From an uncultured Collinsella sp. (lineage in GTDB: Bacteria > Actinomycetota > Coriobacteriia > Coriobacteriales > Coriobacteriaceae), in NCBI GenBank assembly GCA_900768265.1, contig CAAGCF010000044.1:35682-99681 (forward strand): DNA of 64,000 nucleotides. Reading direction: 5' to 3'. Both the position numbers and the translations under genes were made by a program. The notes beneath the pieces are model-generated. The model ran no database searches. It was not told the origin of the DNA and saw only the letters and a program-made list of their open reading frames with translations. This document shows positions 8,309 to 16,925 of this stretch, one piece after another; position 1 is the first letter of the stretch, and every line of letters starts with the position of its first letter.

Positions 8309-11308
8309 ATGAGCGACATCATGAGGCCGATCCCGTTTTCGCAGCTGATGAACTGGATCATCGAGGAGCACAAGACCCAGGACGCCATCTTTGGCGTGCG
8401 CAAGATGGTCACGACCAACCAGGAGGGCGCGCTTCCCATTTTTGACGAGCGCATCGAGACTCCGTTTGGCCCGGCTGCCGGCCCCAACACGCAGCTGGCC
8501 CAGAACATCGTGGCATCCTACGTGGCCGGTTCTCGTTTCTTTGAGCTCAAGACCGTCCAGGTTATGGACGGCGAGGAGCTCTCCAAGTGTGTGAACAAGC
8601 CCTGCATCGTGGCTCAGGACGAGTGCTACAACTGCGAATGGTCGACCGAGCTCGAGGTTCCGCAGGCCTTTGCCGAGTACGTGAAGGCATGGTTTGCCTG
8701 CCACCTGATCGCTCGCGAGTACGGTCTGGGCAGCCCGGACGGCTTTGTCTTCAACATGTCCGTGGGTTATGACCTCGAGGGTATTAAGAGCCCCAAGGTC
8801 GACGCCTACATCGAGGGTATGAAGGACGCCAGCGGCTCTGACGTCTGGAATGAGTGCCGCGCATGGGCGCTCGCCAACCTGGACAAGTTTGAGCATGTCG
8901 ACGCCGCGTTTGTCGAGTCCATCCCGGCTCGCGTGTCCAACTCCATCACCGAGTCCACGCTGCATGGCTGCCCGCCGGCGGAGATCGAGCGCATCGCGAC
9001 CTATCTGATTACCGAAAAGGGCCTCAACACCTACATCAAGTGCAACCCCACGCTGCTGGGCTATGAGTTTGCCCGCCAGCGCCTGAACGAGCTGGGCTTT
9101 GACTACATCGTCTTCGATGACACGCACTTCCGCGAGGACCTGCAGTGGGCCGACGCCGTGCCCATGTTCGAGCGCCTGATTGCCCTGTGCGCCGAGCGCG
9201 GCCTGGAGTTTGGCGTCAAGCTGACCAACACGTTCCCCGTCGACGTGACGAGGAACGAGCTGCCCTCCACCGAGATGTACATGTCCGGTCGTTCGCTGTT
9301 CTCGCTGACCATCGAGGCCGCCCGCCGCATTACCGAGCAGTTCGATGGCAAGCTGCGCATCAGCTACTCCGGCGGTGCCACGGTCTACAACATCCGTGCC
9401 CTGTACGATGCCGGCATTTGGCCCGTTACCCTGGCGACCGACGTGCTCAAGCCCGGTGGCTACGAGCGCTTTAGCCAGATGGCCGGCGAGTTTACCGATC
9501 TGGACGGCAAGCCGTTCGCGGGCGTCTCGCTCGAGGCCGTGACCGCGATCCAGACCGACTCGCTCACCAACCCGCTCTACAAGAAGCCGCTGCGCCCGCT
9601 GCCCGACCGCAAGGTCGCCGGCAAAAGCCCGCTTTCCGACTGCTTTACCACGCCGTGCCGCACGAGCTGCCCCATCCAGCAGGATATTCCCGCCTACCTG
9701 GCGGCTGTTGACGAGGGTCGCTACGAGGACGCGTTCAACATCATCATCGAGCGCAACGCCCTGCCGTTCATTACCGGCACCATCTGCCCGCATCCCTGCG
9801 GCCGTGCCTGCGAGCGTGCATTCTACGAGCCCGAGGGCGCCCAGATCCGCGCCAGCAAGCTCAAGGCCGCCCGCGAGGCCATGACCGCCGTGCTGCCCAA
9901 GCTGCGCGCCCAGGCCATCGCCAACGACGGCGAGCGCAACGTTGCCGTTATCGGCGGCGGCCCGGCCGGCCTGGCGACGGCGTTCTTCCTGACGCGTGCC
10001 GGCGTGCCCGTTACCATTTTTGAGGCCCGCGACTCTCTCGGCGGCGTGGTTCGTCACGTGATCCCCGAGTTCCGTATCGCCAGCGACGATATCTCGCACG
10101 ACGCCGAGCTCTGTCTGGCCTTTGGTGCCAAGGTTCAGCTCAACGCCCGCGTGGAGTCCATTGACGAGCTCAAGGCCCAGGGCTTTACTGACGTGGTCGT
10201 GGCCACCGGTGCCTGGATGCCCGGCTCTGCGGGCCTAGGCGAGGGTGCCGAGCTCGATGTGCTGGAGTTCCTCGAGGCCGCCAAGAAGGGCGAGAAACTC
10301 GAGCTGGGCGAGGACGTCGTGGTCATTGGCGCCGGCAACACCGCCATGGACGCCGCCCGCGTGGCCAAGCGCCTGGCAGGCGTGAAGAACGTGCGTCTGG
10401 TGTATCGCCGCACCAAGAAGCAGATGCCCGCCGACGAGGAAGAGCTCGATCTTGCTCTTGCCGACGGCGTTGAGTTCTGCGAGCTGCTGGCGCCCAAGGC
10501 ACTCAACGGCGCCGTGCTGACCTGCGACGTTATGGAGCTTGGCGAGCCGGATGCAAGCGGCCGTCGCAGCCCTGTCGCCACGGGCGAGACCGTCGAGCTT
10601 TCCGCCACCACGGTGATCTGCGCCGTGGGCGAGGGCATCGATGCCAGCCTGTACGATGCCGCGGGCGTCGAGCATGACCGTCGTGGCCGTCTTGCCGCCA
10701 CCTCCACCGGTGTTGAGGGCGTCTGGGCTGCGGGCGACTGTCGCCGCGGTCCCGCCACCGTGGTCGAGGCTATCGCCGACGCCGCCGAGGTCGCCCGTGC
10801 CATTGCCGACGTGGACTTTAACAAGTACGCCGACTGCAACGAGCAGGCCGGCCGCGAGGACACCTGCTATGAGCGCAAGGGGTCGCTGTGCCGCGACAAG
10901 CGCAACTGCACCAAGACTCGCTGCCTGGGCTGCGGCTCGGTGTGCGAGGTCTGCTGCGACGTGTGCCCCAACCGCGCCAACGTTGCCATTAAGGTGCCGG
11001 GCCTGGCCAAGCATCAGGTCGTCCATGTCGATGGCATGTGCAACGAGTGCGGCAACTGCGCCGTGTTCTGCCCCTACCAGGAGGGTCGTCCCTACAAGGA
11101 CAAGCTCACCCTGTTCTGGAGCGAGCAGGACATGGAGAACTCCGAGAACGAGGGCTTCCTGGCCGTGGACGAGGATCACTTTAAGGTCCGCGTCGCCGGC
11201 ACGGTCCGCACCGTCTCGGTCGATGCCGTCAACACCGGTCTGCCCGAGGCCGTCCGCCTGACCATCAAGGCCGTGCGCGACAGCTATTCGTACCTCCTTA
11301 AGAAATAG
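8309..11308 (+). CDS. ygfK: YgfK-type flavin/iron-sulfur oxidoreductase
   Basis: A 999-residue protein close to the length of E. coli YgfK, the 'putative selenate reductase subunit' of the selenium-linked purine locus. Order of parts: a TIM-barrel, dihydropyrimidine-dehydrogenase-like N terminus (about 1-430); a GltD-like cysteine domain starting near 440 (FTTPCRTSCPIQQDIPAYL, then CPHPCGRAC); an FAD-binding GGGPAGLATAFFLTRAG near 548; an NAD(P)-binding GAGNTAMDAAR near 674; and C-terminal ferredoxin-like cysteines (CLGCGSVCEVCC and CNECGNCAVFC). It probably passes electrons between NAD(P)H, the neighbouring ferredoxin and XdhD. The start has AGAGGAG in front. The next gene begins 11 bases after the stop, so this is one operon. 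Confidence 0.9.
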   Translation: MSDIMRPIPFSQLMNWIIEEHKTQDAIFGVRKMVTTNQEGALPIFDERIETPFGPAAGPNTQLAQNIVASYVAGSRFFELKTVQVMDGEELSKCVNKPCIVAQDECYNCEWSTELEVPQAFAEYVKAWFACHLIAREYGLGSPDGFVFNMSVGYDLEGIKSPKVDAYIEGMKDASGSDVWNECRAWALANLDKFEHVDAAFVESIPARVSNSITESTLHGCPPAEIERIATYLITEKGLNTYIKCNPTLLGYEFARQRLNELGFDYIVFDDTHFREDLQWADAVPMFERLIALCAERGLEFGVKLTNTFPVDVTRNELPSTEMYMSGRSLFSLTIEAARRITEQFDGKLRISYSGGATVYNIRALYDAGIWPVTLATDVLKPGGYERFSQMAGEFTDLDGKPFAGVSLEAVTAIQTDSLTNPLYKKPLRPLPDRKVAGKSPLSDCFTTPCRTSCPIQQDIPAYLAAVDEGRYEDAFNIIIERNALPFITGTICPHPCGRACERAFYEPEGAQIRASKLKAAREAMTAVLPKLRAQAIANDGERNVAVIGGGPAGLATAFFLTRAGVPVTIFEARDSLGGVVRHVIPEFRIASDDISHDAELCLAFGAKVQLNARVESIDELKAQGFTDVVVATGAWMPGSAGLGEGAELDVLEFLEAAKKGEKLELGEDVVVIGAGNTAMDAARVAKRLAGVKNVRLVYRRTKKQMPADEEELDLALADGVEFCELLAPKALNGAVLTCDVMELGEPDASGRRSPVATGETVELSATTVICAVGEGIDASLYDAAGVEHDRRGRLAATSTGVEGVWAAGDCRRGPATVVEAIADAAEVARAIADVDFNKYADCNEQAGREDTCYERKGSLCRDKRNCTKTRCLGCGSVCEVCCDVCPNRANVAIKVPGLAKHQVVHVDGMCNECGNCAVFCPYQEGRPYKDKLTLFWSEQDMENSENEGFLAVDEDHFKVRVAGTVRTVSVDAVNTGLPEAVRLTIKAVRDSYSYLLKK

Positions 11309-11319
11309 GCGAGTCTCTT

Positions 11320-11799
11320 ATGGCCAAATCCATTCAACATAACGTGGCCTACGTTGCCTGCGGAAGCGGTTGCGCCTCCGCAGGCGGCGACGCCCACTGC
11401 AGCGAAGGCTGCATTGGCTGTGGCGCCTGCGTCACGGCCTGCCCCCACGGCGCCATTGCGCTGATTGATGGCATCGCTCGCGTGGATCGCTCCAAGTGTA
11501 CGGGCTGTGGCCTGTGCGGCATGGCGTGCCCGCAGCGCGTGATTGCCTTCGTTCCCGGCTACCAGAACATCCTGGTGCGCTGCAACAACACCGATAAGGG
11601 CGCCATCGCCCGCAAGATCTGCGACACGAGCTGCATCGGTTGCGGCATGTGCGCCAAAAAGTGCCCTGCCGGCGCTATCCGCATCGAGGACAACTGCGCC
11701 CATATTGATGGCGCGGATTGTCTGTCGTGCGGCATGTGCGCCGTCGTCTGCCCGCATGGCGCCATCCACGACCGCACCGGCATAGCCGCCGGCGTGTAG
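11320..11799 (+). CDS. Four-cluster 4Fe-4S ferredoxin (RnfB-like)
   Basis: A 159-residue soluble iron-sulfur protein. Four cysteine groups of the CxxCxxCxxxC type are visible: CIGCGACVTACPHGA, CTGCGLCGMACP, CIGCGMCAKKCPAGA and CLSCGMCAVVCPHGA, with additional cysteines near the N terminus. The arrangement resembles the ferredoxin part of RnfB. It sits between ygfK and xdhD with gaps of 11 and 12 bases, so the three products are very likely made together. XdhD here has no FAD-domain partner, so this ferredoxin is the obvious electron carrier between the molybdenum enzyme and the YgfK flavoprotein; that is inference from layout. Confidence 0.88.
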   Translation: MAKSIQHNVAYVACGSGCASAGGDAHCSEGCIGCGACVTACPHGAIALIDGIARVDRSKCTGCGLCGMACPQRVIAFVPGYQNILVRCNNTDKGAIARKICDTSCIGCGMCAKKCPAGAIRIEDNCAHIDGADCLSCGMCAVVCPHGAIHDRTGIAAGV

Positions 11800-11811
11800 A
11801 AGGGAATCACC

Positions 11812-14589
11812 ATGGCACAGGAATTCACTTTTACCGTTAACGGCGTCGAGCGCACGACGACCCAAAACAAACCGTTGCTGCGCTACCTGCGCGACGACCT
11901 GCACATTCACTCCGCCAAGGACGGCTGCTCCGAGGGCGCGTGCGGTACCTGCACCATCCACGTGGACGGTGCGGCCGTCAAAGCCTGCGTACTGACCACC
12001 GCGCTTGCCGCCGGCCGCAACATCGTGACCATCGAGGGCCTGCCCGAGGACGTGCGCGAGGCCTTTGTGTACGCCTTTGGCGCCGTGGGCGCCGTGCAGT
12101 GCGGCTTTTGCATCCCCGGCATGGTCATGGCGGGTGCGGCGCTCATCGCCGAGGACCCCGAGCCCACCGAGGAACAGATCAAGTACGCCATTCGCGGTAA
12201 CGTCTGCCGTTGCACCGGCTACAAAAAGATTATTGAGGGCATTGCGCTGGCCGCTGCGGTGCTCCGCGGCGAAAAGCAGATCGACGAGGACTTGGAGCGC
12301 GGCGACGACTACGGCGTGGGCAAGCGCGCCTTCCGCATCGACGTGCGCAAGAAGGTGCTCGGCGAGGGCAAGTACCCCGACGACATCGATGAGCTCGATC
12401 AGCCGGGCCTGACCTACGCCAGCGCCGTGCGCTCCAAGTATCCGCGCGCCCGCGTGCTCTCCATCGATACCTCCAAGGCCGAGGCCCTGCCCGGTGTGGT
12501 GGGCATTCTGCGCGCCGAGGACGTGCCAGTCAACCAGGTCGGCCACCTTATCCAGGACTGGGACGTCATGATCGCCCAAGGTGATATCACCCGCTGCGTG
12601 GGCGATGCCATTGTGCTGGTGGTCGCTGAGGACGAGGCGACGCTCGAGAAGGCCAAGAAGCTCGTAAAGATCGATTACGAGCCGCTGGAGCCCGTGCGCA
12701 ACATCGCCGAGGCCAAGGCTGCCGACGCCCCGCGCCTGCACGACAGCTTCTTTGCCTTTGGCCACACGGTGGAGCTCAAGGACAACGTGTGCCAGAGCCG
12801 CCATGTGACACGCGGCGACGCCGCCAAGGCGCTGGCCGAAAGCGCGTTTACCGTGACGCAGCGCTTTACCACGCCCTTTACCGAGCATGCCTTCTTGGAG
12901 CCCGAGTGCGCCGTTGCCTTCCCGTACAAGAACGGCGTCAAGGTGCAGTCGACCGACCAGGGCGCCTACGATACGCGCAAAGAGTGTGCTCACATGTTTG
13001 GCTGGGACAACGAGCCCGAGCGCGTGGTCGTCGAGACCATGCTCGTGGGTGGCGGCTTTGGCGGCAAGGAGGACGTGTCCATCCAGCACCTGGCCGCGCT
13101 CGCCGCATATAAGTTCCAGCGTCCTGTGAAGTGCAAGCTTACACGTGCCGAGTCGCTCGCGTTCCATCCCAAGCGTCATGCCATGGACGGCACCTTTACG
13201 CTGGGTTGCGACGCCGAGGGCAACTTTACCGGCCTGGACTGCGAGATTAACTTTGACACCGGCGCCTACGCGTCGCTGTGCGGCCCGGTGCTCGAGCGCG
13301 CCTGCACGCATGCCGTTGGTCCCTACAAGTACCAGAACACCGACATTCGTGGCTTTGGCTACTACACCAACAACCCGCCCGCCGGTGCGTACCGAGGATT
13401 TGGCGTTTGCCAGTCCGAGTTTGCGCTCGAGAGCCTGATCGACCTGCTTGCCGAGAAGGTCGGCTTGGATCCGTGGGAGATCCGCTACCGTAACGCCATC
13501 GAGCCGGGCGAGGTTTTGCCCAACGGCCAGATTGCCGACTGCTCCACGGCGCTGAAGGAGACGCTGCTCGAGGTCAAGGATGCCTACTACGCGCATCCCG
13601 GACATGCCGGTATCGCCTGCGCCATGAAGAATGCCGGTGTGGGCGTGGGCCTGCCCGACGCCGGCCGCTGCAAGATTCGCGTCGAGAACGGCGTGGCCGT
13701 GGTCTATGCCGCCACGTCCGACATCGGTCAGGGCTGCAACACGGTCTTTTTACAGGACGTTGCCGAGGCCTGCGGTCTGCCGCTGAGCTGCATTGCCAAT
13801 GGCGAGTGCTCCACCGAGAACGCTCCCGACTCCGGCACCACGTCTGGCTCGCGTCAGACGGTCGTGACCGGCGAGGCCGTGCGCGGCGCCGCCTTCCTGC
13901 TGCGCGATGCCATGCTTGACATCGAGGCCGGCAAGCCCGCGCCCGATGCTCCCGTGAGTGCGCATGGCGACGGCGTCAAGATCGAGTACGACGACGGTCG
14001 CGCCTATCAGCTGCGTACGCAGGAGCTCGTCGCCGGCCAGGGCATGCATCCTCAAGATCCCGCTGCCGCCATCAAGGCGCTCGAGGGATGCGAGTTTGGC
14101 TACGTGTACCTGGAGCCGACCGACAAGCTGGGCGCCGACGTGCCCAACCCCAAGAGCCACATCTGCTACGGTTTTGCCACGCATGTGGTCATTCTGGATG
14201 ATGACGGCCGCGTGAGCGAGGTCTATGCCGCGCACGATTCCGGCAAGGTGGTCAACCCCATCTCCATCCAGGGTCAGATCGAAGGCGGCGTGCTCATGGG
14301 TATGGGTTATGCGCTTACCGAGGATTGGCCGCTCGAGGACTGCGTGCCCCAGGCAAGGTACGGTACGCTCGGACTGTTCCGTGCGCCCGAGATTCCGGAT
14401 ATCCACGCCATCTACGTGGAGAAGGACGAGCTGCTGCCTGTGGCATACGGCGGCAAGGGCATCGGCGAGATCGCAACGATCCCCACGGCGCCCGCCGTGC
14501 AGAACGCCTATCGCGCATTCGACGGCAAACTGCGTCCAGATCTGCCCATGGTGGATACGCCGTACAGCCGCGCCCGTCACCGCGGGTAG
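11812..14589 (+). CDS. xdhD: XdhD-type molybdenum hydroxylase (purine dehydrogenase)
   Basis: A 925-residue xanthine-dehydrogenase-family protein with the iron-sulfur and molybdenum parts fused and no FAD domain, as in E. coli XdhD. The plant-type [2Fe-2S] site has Cys39, Cys44, Cys47 and Cys59; the second cluster has Cys97, Cys100, Cys132 and Cys134 (QCGFC, CRCTGY). In the molybdenum domain GGGFGGKED, GAYRGFGVCQSEFA and the C-terminal GKGIGE (Glu886, the usual catalytic base) are present. The presence of yqeB, yqeC and mocA in the same locus indicates the selenium-dependent class. It may oxidise hypoxanthine or xanthine, or run in reverse on urate; the sequence does not settle direction or substrate. 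Confidence 0.9.
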   Translation: MAQEFTFTVNGVERTTTQNKPLLRYLRDDLHIHSAKDGCSEGACGTCTIHVDGAAVKACVLTTALAAGRNIVTIEGLPEDVREAFVYAFGAVGAVQCGFCIPGMVMAGAALIAEDPEPTEEQIKYAIRGNVCRCTGYKKIIEGIALAAAVLRGEKQIDEDLERGDDYGVGKRAFRIDVRKKVLGEGKYPDDIDELDQPGLTYASAVRSKYPRARVLSIDTSKAEALPGVVGILRAEDVPVNQVGHLIQDWDVMIAQGDITRCVGDAIVLVVAEDEATLEKAKKLVKIDYEPLEPVRNIAEAKAADAPRLHDSFFAFGHTVELKDNVCQSRHVTRGDAAKALAESAFTVTQRFTTPFTEHAFLEPECAVAFPYKNGVKVQSTDQGAYDTRKECAHMFGWDNEPERVVVETMLVGGGFGGKEDVSIQHLAALAAYKFQRPVKCKLTRAESLAFHPKRHAMDGTFTLGCDAEGNFTGLDCEINFDTGAYASLCGPVLERACTHAVGPYKYQNTDIRGFGYYTNNPPAGAYRGFGVCQSEFALESLIDLLAEKVGLDPWEIRYRNAIEPGEVLPNGQIADCSTALKETLLEVKDAYYAHPGHAGIACAMKNAGVGVGLPDAGRCKIRVENGVAVVYAATSDIGQGCNTVFLQDVAEACGLPLSCIANGECSTENAPDSGTTSGSRQTVVTGEAVRGAAFLLRDAMLDIEAGKPAPDAPVSAHGDGVKIEYDDGRAYQLRTQELVAGQGMHPQDPAAAIKALEGCEFGYVYLEPTDKLGADVPNPKSHICYGFATHVVILDDDGRVSEVYAAHDSGKVVNPISIQGQIEGGVLMGMGYALTEDWPLEDCVPQARYGTLGLFRAPEIPDIHAIYVEKDELLPVAYGGKGIGEIATIPTAPAVQNAYRAFDGKLRPDLPMVDTPYSRARHRG

Positions 14590-14595
14590 GGTAGG

Positions 14596-14688
14596 GCGCA
14601 GACGGCATTGCTGACTGCTGTCTGCGCTTGCCATTAACTGCATATGCTGCATCTTTGGCCCCAGCTCCATCGCGAGCCGGGGCCTTTT
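14596..14688 (+). terminator. Double hairpin terminator after xdhD
   Basis: A first stem pairs 14596-14607 with 14616-14627. A second pairs GGCCCC/GCTC (14657-14667) with GAGC/GGGGCC (14674-14684) and is followed by TTTT. This closes the first arm of the purine locus. Confidence 0.8.
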
Positions 14689-14765
14689 GTTTGGAGCGGA
14701 GGCAGCATCCCGGAATTCGGGCAATCCGGTGGTCAGGGGTTGAGCGAGCGTTGCACTAAGGATGC

Positions 14766-14896
14766 CAAGCGTAAAACCTTCAATGAAAATAGCGGAAAAA
14801 CTGCATCTGTCATGGCGTAAAAACTACATCGGTCATGGCGTAAAAACTACATTGAAAGTAGCGTAAAAACAGCATTGAGAATGGCGTAATTTCGTA
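14766..14896 (+). repeat. Six direct repeats of exactly 23 bp before a DUF4143 remnant
   Basis: Related units start at 14766, 14789, 14812, 14835, 14858 and 14881 (the last is partial). The best-conserved form is ATGGCGTAAAAACTACATCG; GCGTAAAAAC or GCGGAAAAAC recurs at the same phase in nearly every copy. The array lies just upstream of the truncated DUF4143 coding sequence, in the position of a promoter or operator. A comparable but differently spaced array precedes the intact ATPase gene at 17716. Confidence 0.85.
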
Positions 14897-14930
14897 TATC
14901 GCATGATCGCCCGAGCTTGCACACGGCCTT

Positions 14931-15557
14931 TTGCGAGCTCTTGCCATGAACGAGAGCCAGGCCGTCACGTACAAGACGCTCGTAAAGGACGCCTCGTACG
15001 GTGAGGCGGGCCCCGACGAGAGGGCCATCGCTGCGTACTTGGACCTCTTCAACAGGCTCAAGCTGACCGAGGACCTGTGCGGATGGGAGCCGCCCATGCG
15101 CTCGAAGGCCCGCGTTCGCGTGCGCCCCAAGCGCTACTTCTGTGACCCGTCACTTGCGGCGGCGTTGCTGGGGGCTACCCCTGAGCGGCTGCTTGGCGAT
15201 ATGCAAACGCTGGGGATGCTCTTTGAGAACCTCGTTCTGCGCGACGTGCGCGTGTTCCTTTCCACCTACGGCGGTGTCGACAACAGTGTCCATTATTTCC
15301 GAGATGAGAAGGGCCTTGAGGTCGATCTGATCGTTGAGCACGACGGGCGCTGGGGAGCCATTGAGGTCAAGCTGAGTGATGCGAAAGCAGACGATGGAGC
15401 GAGAAATCTCAAGGCGCTGGAGAGGAAAGTGCTCTCCAATCCTGCCGCCCAGAATGCCGCGCCGGCGTTTTTGGCGGTCGTAGTTGGAAAGGGGAGCATT
15501 GCCTACACATGCGACGACGGCGTGGCGGTGATCCCCATGGCGGCACTTGGGGCGTAG
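14931..15557 (+). pseudogene. Truncated AAA/DUF4143 ATPase, C-terminal part only
   Basis: The frame encodes about 208 residues matching only the C-terminal half of DUF4143 ATPases: PKRYFCDPSLAAALLG, then LGMLFENLVLRDVRVF, and a PD-(D/E)xK-like ending LEVDLIVEH ... GAIEVKLS. The N-terminal AAA domain with Walker A and B, about 200 residues, is absent. In-frame sequence with family character runs back to about 14907 (SPELAHGLLRALAMNES), just after a TGA, so the break lies near there. The upstream repeat array is still present, which suggests an internal deletion that removed the ATPase part but kept promoter region and C terminus. No good ribosome-binding site precedes the TTG at 14931 or the ATG at 14946. 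Confidence 0.8.
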
Positions 15558-15599
15558 TGGTTTTGCGGGAGTGCCGTGCTTCCTTTACCGAAAATCCAT

Positions 15600-15628
15600 T
15601 TGGTAAACCCGGCGCCCGTGGGTAAAAT
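15600..15628 (+). promoter_or_regulatory. Sigma-70-type promoter for a small RNA
   Basis: TTGGTA (15600-15605) and TAAAAT (15623-15628) are separated by exactly 17 bases, with no coding sequence directly downstream on this strand. Transcription would start near 15635. Confidence 0.6.
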
Positions 15629-15634
15629 AAGGTC

Positions 15635-15720
15635 GACGGCAGCCCAAGTAGTGAAGAGCTGGGCAGCGCCGTTGCTTGGATTAAGGGGTCATCGCCTTAG
15701 CGGCGTCGACCCCTCTTTTT
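15635..15720 (+). ncRNA. Candidate antisense RNA (antitoxin)
   Basis: A predicted RNA of about 86 bases runs from the promoter at 15600-15628 to a terminator with a 7-base stem AGGGGTC/GACCCCT (15684-15690 and 15708-15714) and a run of T at 15716-15720. An upstream hairpin pairs ACGGC/GCCCA (15636-15646) with TGGGC/GCCGT (15660-15672). Its 3' end overlaps the end of the toxin-like gene on the opposite strand, the tail-to-tail layout of Fst and TxpA/RatA type I systems. Function is inferred. Confidence 0.5.
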
Positions 15721-15822
15721 ATGCTTCGTACGCTGCTTGAGTGCCTCGGTAAGTCCGATAAGCGCCGTGAGGAGCGAGACCAAAGCGGTCAGGAGCTTCA
15801 CAAAATCAGTCAGATCGGTCAT
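15697..15822 (-). CDS. Small hydrophobic, basic-tailed peptide (candidate type I toxin)
   Basis: A 41-residue peptide starting MTDLTDFVKLL. It has one predicted membrane helix (about residues 8-25, VKLLTALVSLLTALIGL) and a strongly basic tail with ten Lys or Arg residues among the last fourteen. GGGAGG lies about 8 bases upstream of this ATG; the frame stays open upstream, but the other ATG, at 15828, is only 2 bases from the site. Size, helix and charged tail match membrane-acting type I toxins and holin-like peptides. The convergent RNA at 15635-15720 overlaps its 3' end. I do not recognise a specific named family; a small membrane regulator is an alternative. Confidence 0.6.
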   Translation of the reverse strand: MTDLTDFVKLLTALVSLLTALIGLTEALKQRTKHKKRGRRR

Positions 15823-16080
15823 GGGCATCACCTCCCGTCGCATGGAGGGCGCTGCCCGGCACATGGAACTGCCGCCAACAATAACCAGTCTATCAAACTG
15901 CAGCCATAAATACGAATATATGTTCGATAATAACAGCGACGTGACCATCTCAAAGCGCAGCTTTACGCAAGGATGCCGGAAAGCTGCACTGTGCGATTTC
16001 ATGTCCGCACGGACACTTATCCTTACGGCAATGTAGCTGCCTGTGAAACAGGCGGCAGTTGACGGAGAAAGGCCCTAACC

Positions 16081-16815
16081 GTGTCAGCTGAAAAGACGCC
16101 GCGTATCTCGGCTATCGATACGACGAACTTTGCGCGCCAGATCGTGCTGGACTTTGAGTTTGCGCCGGTGCCAAAGCAGCGCCAGCGCCGTGGACTGCGC
16201 AACGAGATTATCGAGGTTGGCGCCGTCAAGCTCGATTACCACGGCAACGTTATGGGCGAGTTCTCGCAGTTTGTGCAGACAGAATTTACCGAAGGCGTTG
16301 CGTATCCCGTCCGCGAGCTTACGGGGATATCGGCTGTGGACACCGCGATGGCCGATCCGCTCTATGTGGTGATCAAAAGGCTCAGCGATTGGATTGGTCG
16401 CTACTCCGCCCAGGTGGTCTGTTGGAGCGGGGCGGACCGTCGACAGCTTTTGACCGAGTGCCAGGCAAAGCACATCGACCTTTCCGCATTTCCTACGGAC
16501 TGGGCCGACCTGCAGGCGTTTTACACCTCGATTATGGACGTGGGCAGCCACGGGTGCGTCTCTTTGAGTGACGCGGCGACGTGGTTTGGCATCGAGTTCG
16601 ACGAGTCGACGGGTCACGCCCATAGCGCCCTGGCCGATGCGCGCGTGACCGCTAAGCTGCTCAAGCAGATGATTGAGGGGGACTATCACGTGAGCCCGCG
16701 CGCCCAGGAAGTCCGCCAACGGTGGGGGATAGGCGAGCGACCTCAGACGCGCCTTTCCAGCAAGTGCCCCGAGCTGGGCGACCTGCTGCTGAAGCTGAAG
16801 GCGGAGGGGAGGTAG
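16081..16815 (+). CDS. DnaQ-like 3'-5' exonuclease (DEDDh)
   Basis: A 244-residue exonuclease-domain protein. The DEDDh signature is readable: the first Asp and Glu in IVLDFEF, the middle motif around VVCWSGADRR, and the last motif HSALADARVT carrying His and Asp. This fold trims DNA or RNA from the 3' end in proofreading, repair or RNA turnover. No polymerase or helicase is fused to it and the flanking genes do not indicate a partner. The start is GTG, with GGAGAAAGG upstream. It belongs to the accessory segment between the two purine arms. Confidence 0.85.
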   Translation: MSAEKTPRISAIDTTNFARQIVLDFEFAPVPKQRQRRGLRNEIIEVGAVKLDYHGNVMGEFSQFVQTEFTEGVAYPVRELTGISAVDTAMADPLYVVIKRLSDWIGRYSAQVVCWSGADRRQLLTECQAKHIDLSAFPTDWADLQAFYTSIMDVGSHGCVSLSDAATWFGIEFDESTGHAHSALADARVTAKLLKQMIEGDYHVSPRAQEVRQRWGIGERPQTRLSSKCPELGDLLLKLKAEGR

Positions 16816-16925
16816 GCCTTTTGAGAACGCCATTCGGTTTGGCATGGCGGGGCTGTAAGCGCGACTCCGCCCTGCGGTTTGAATCGAAGCGTCAACCAGT
16901 ATGACGAGCTGTCTGGTCCGTCCGC

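Noticed and set aside
14766..14896. CRISPR array at the 23-bp repeats
   Set aside because: Units are adjacent with no unique spacers, the core is A-rich and not palindromic, and no cas gene is nearby. The 33-bp array at 17567 fails for the same reasons.
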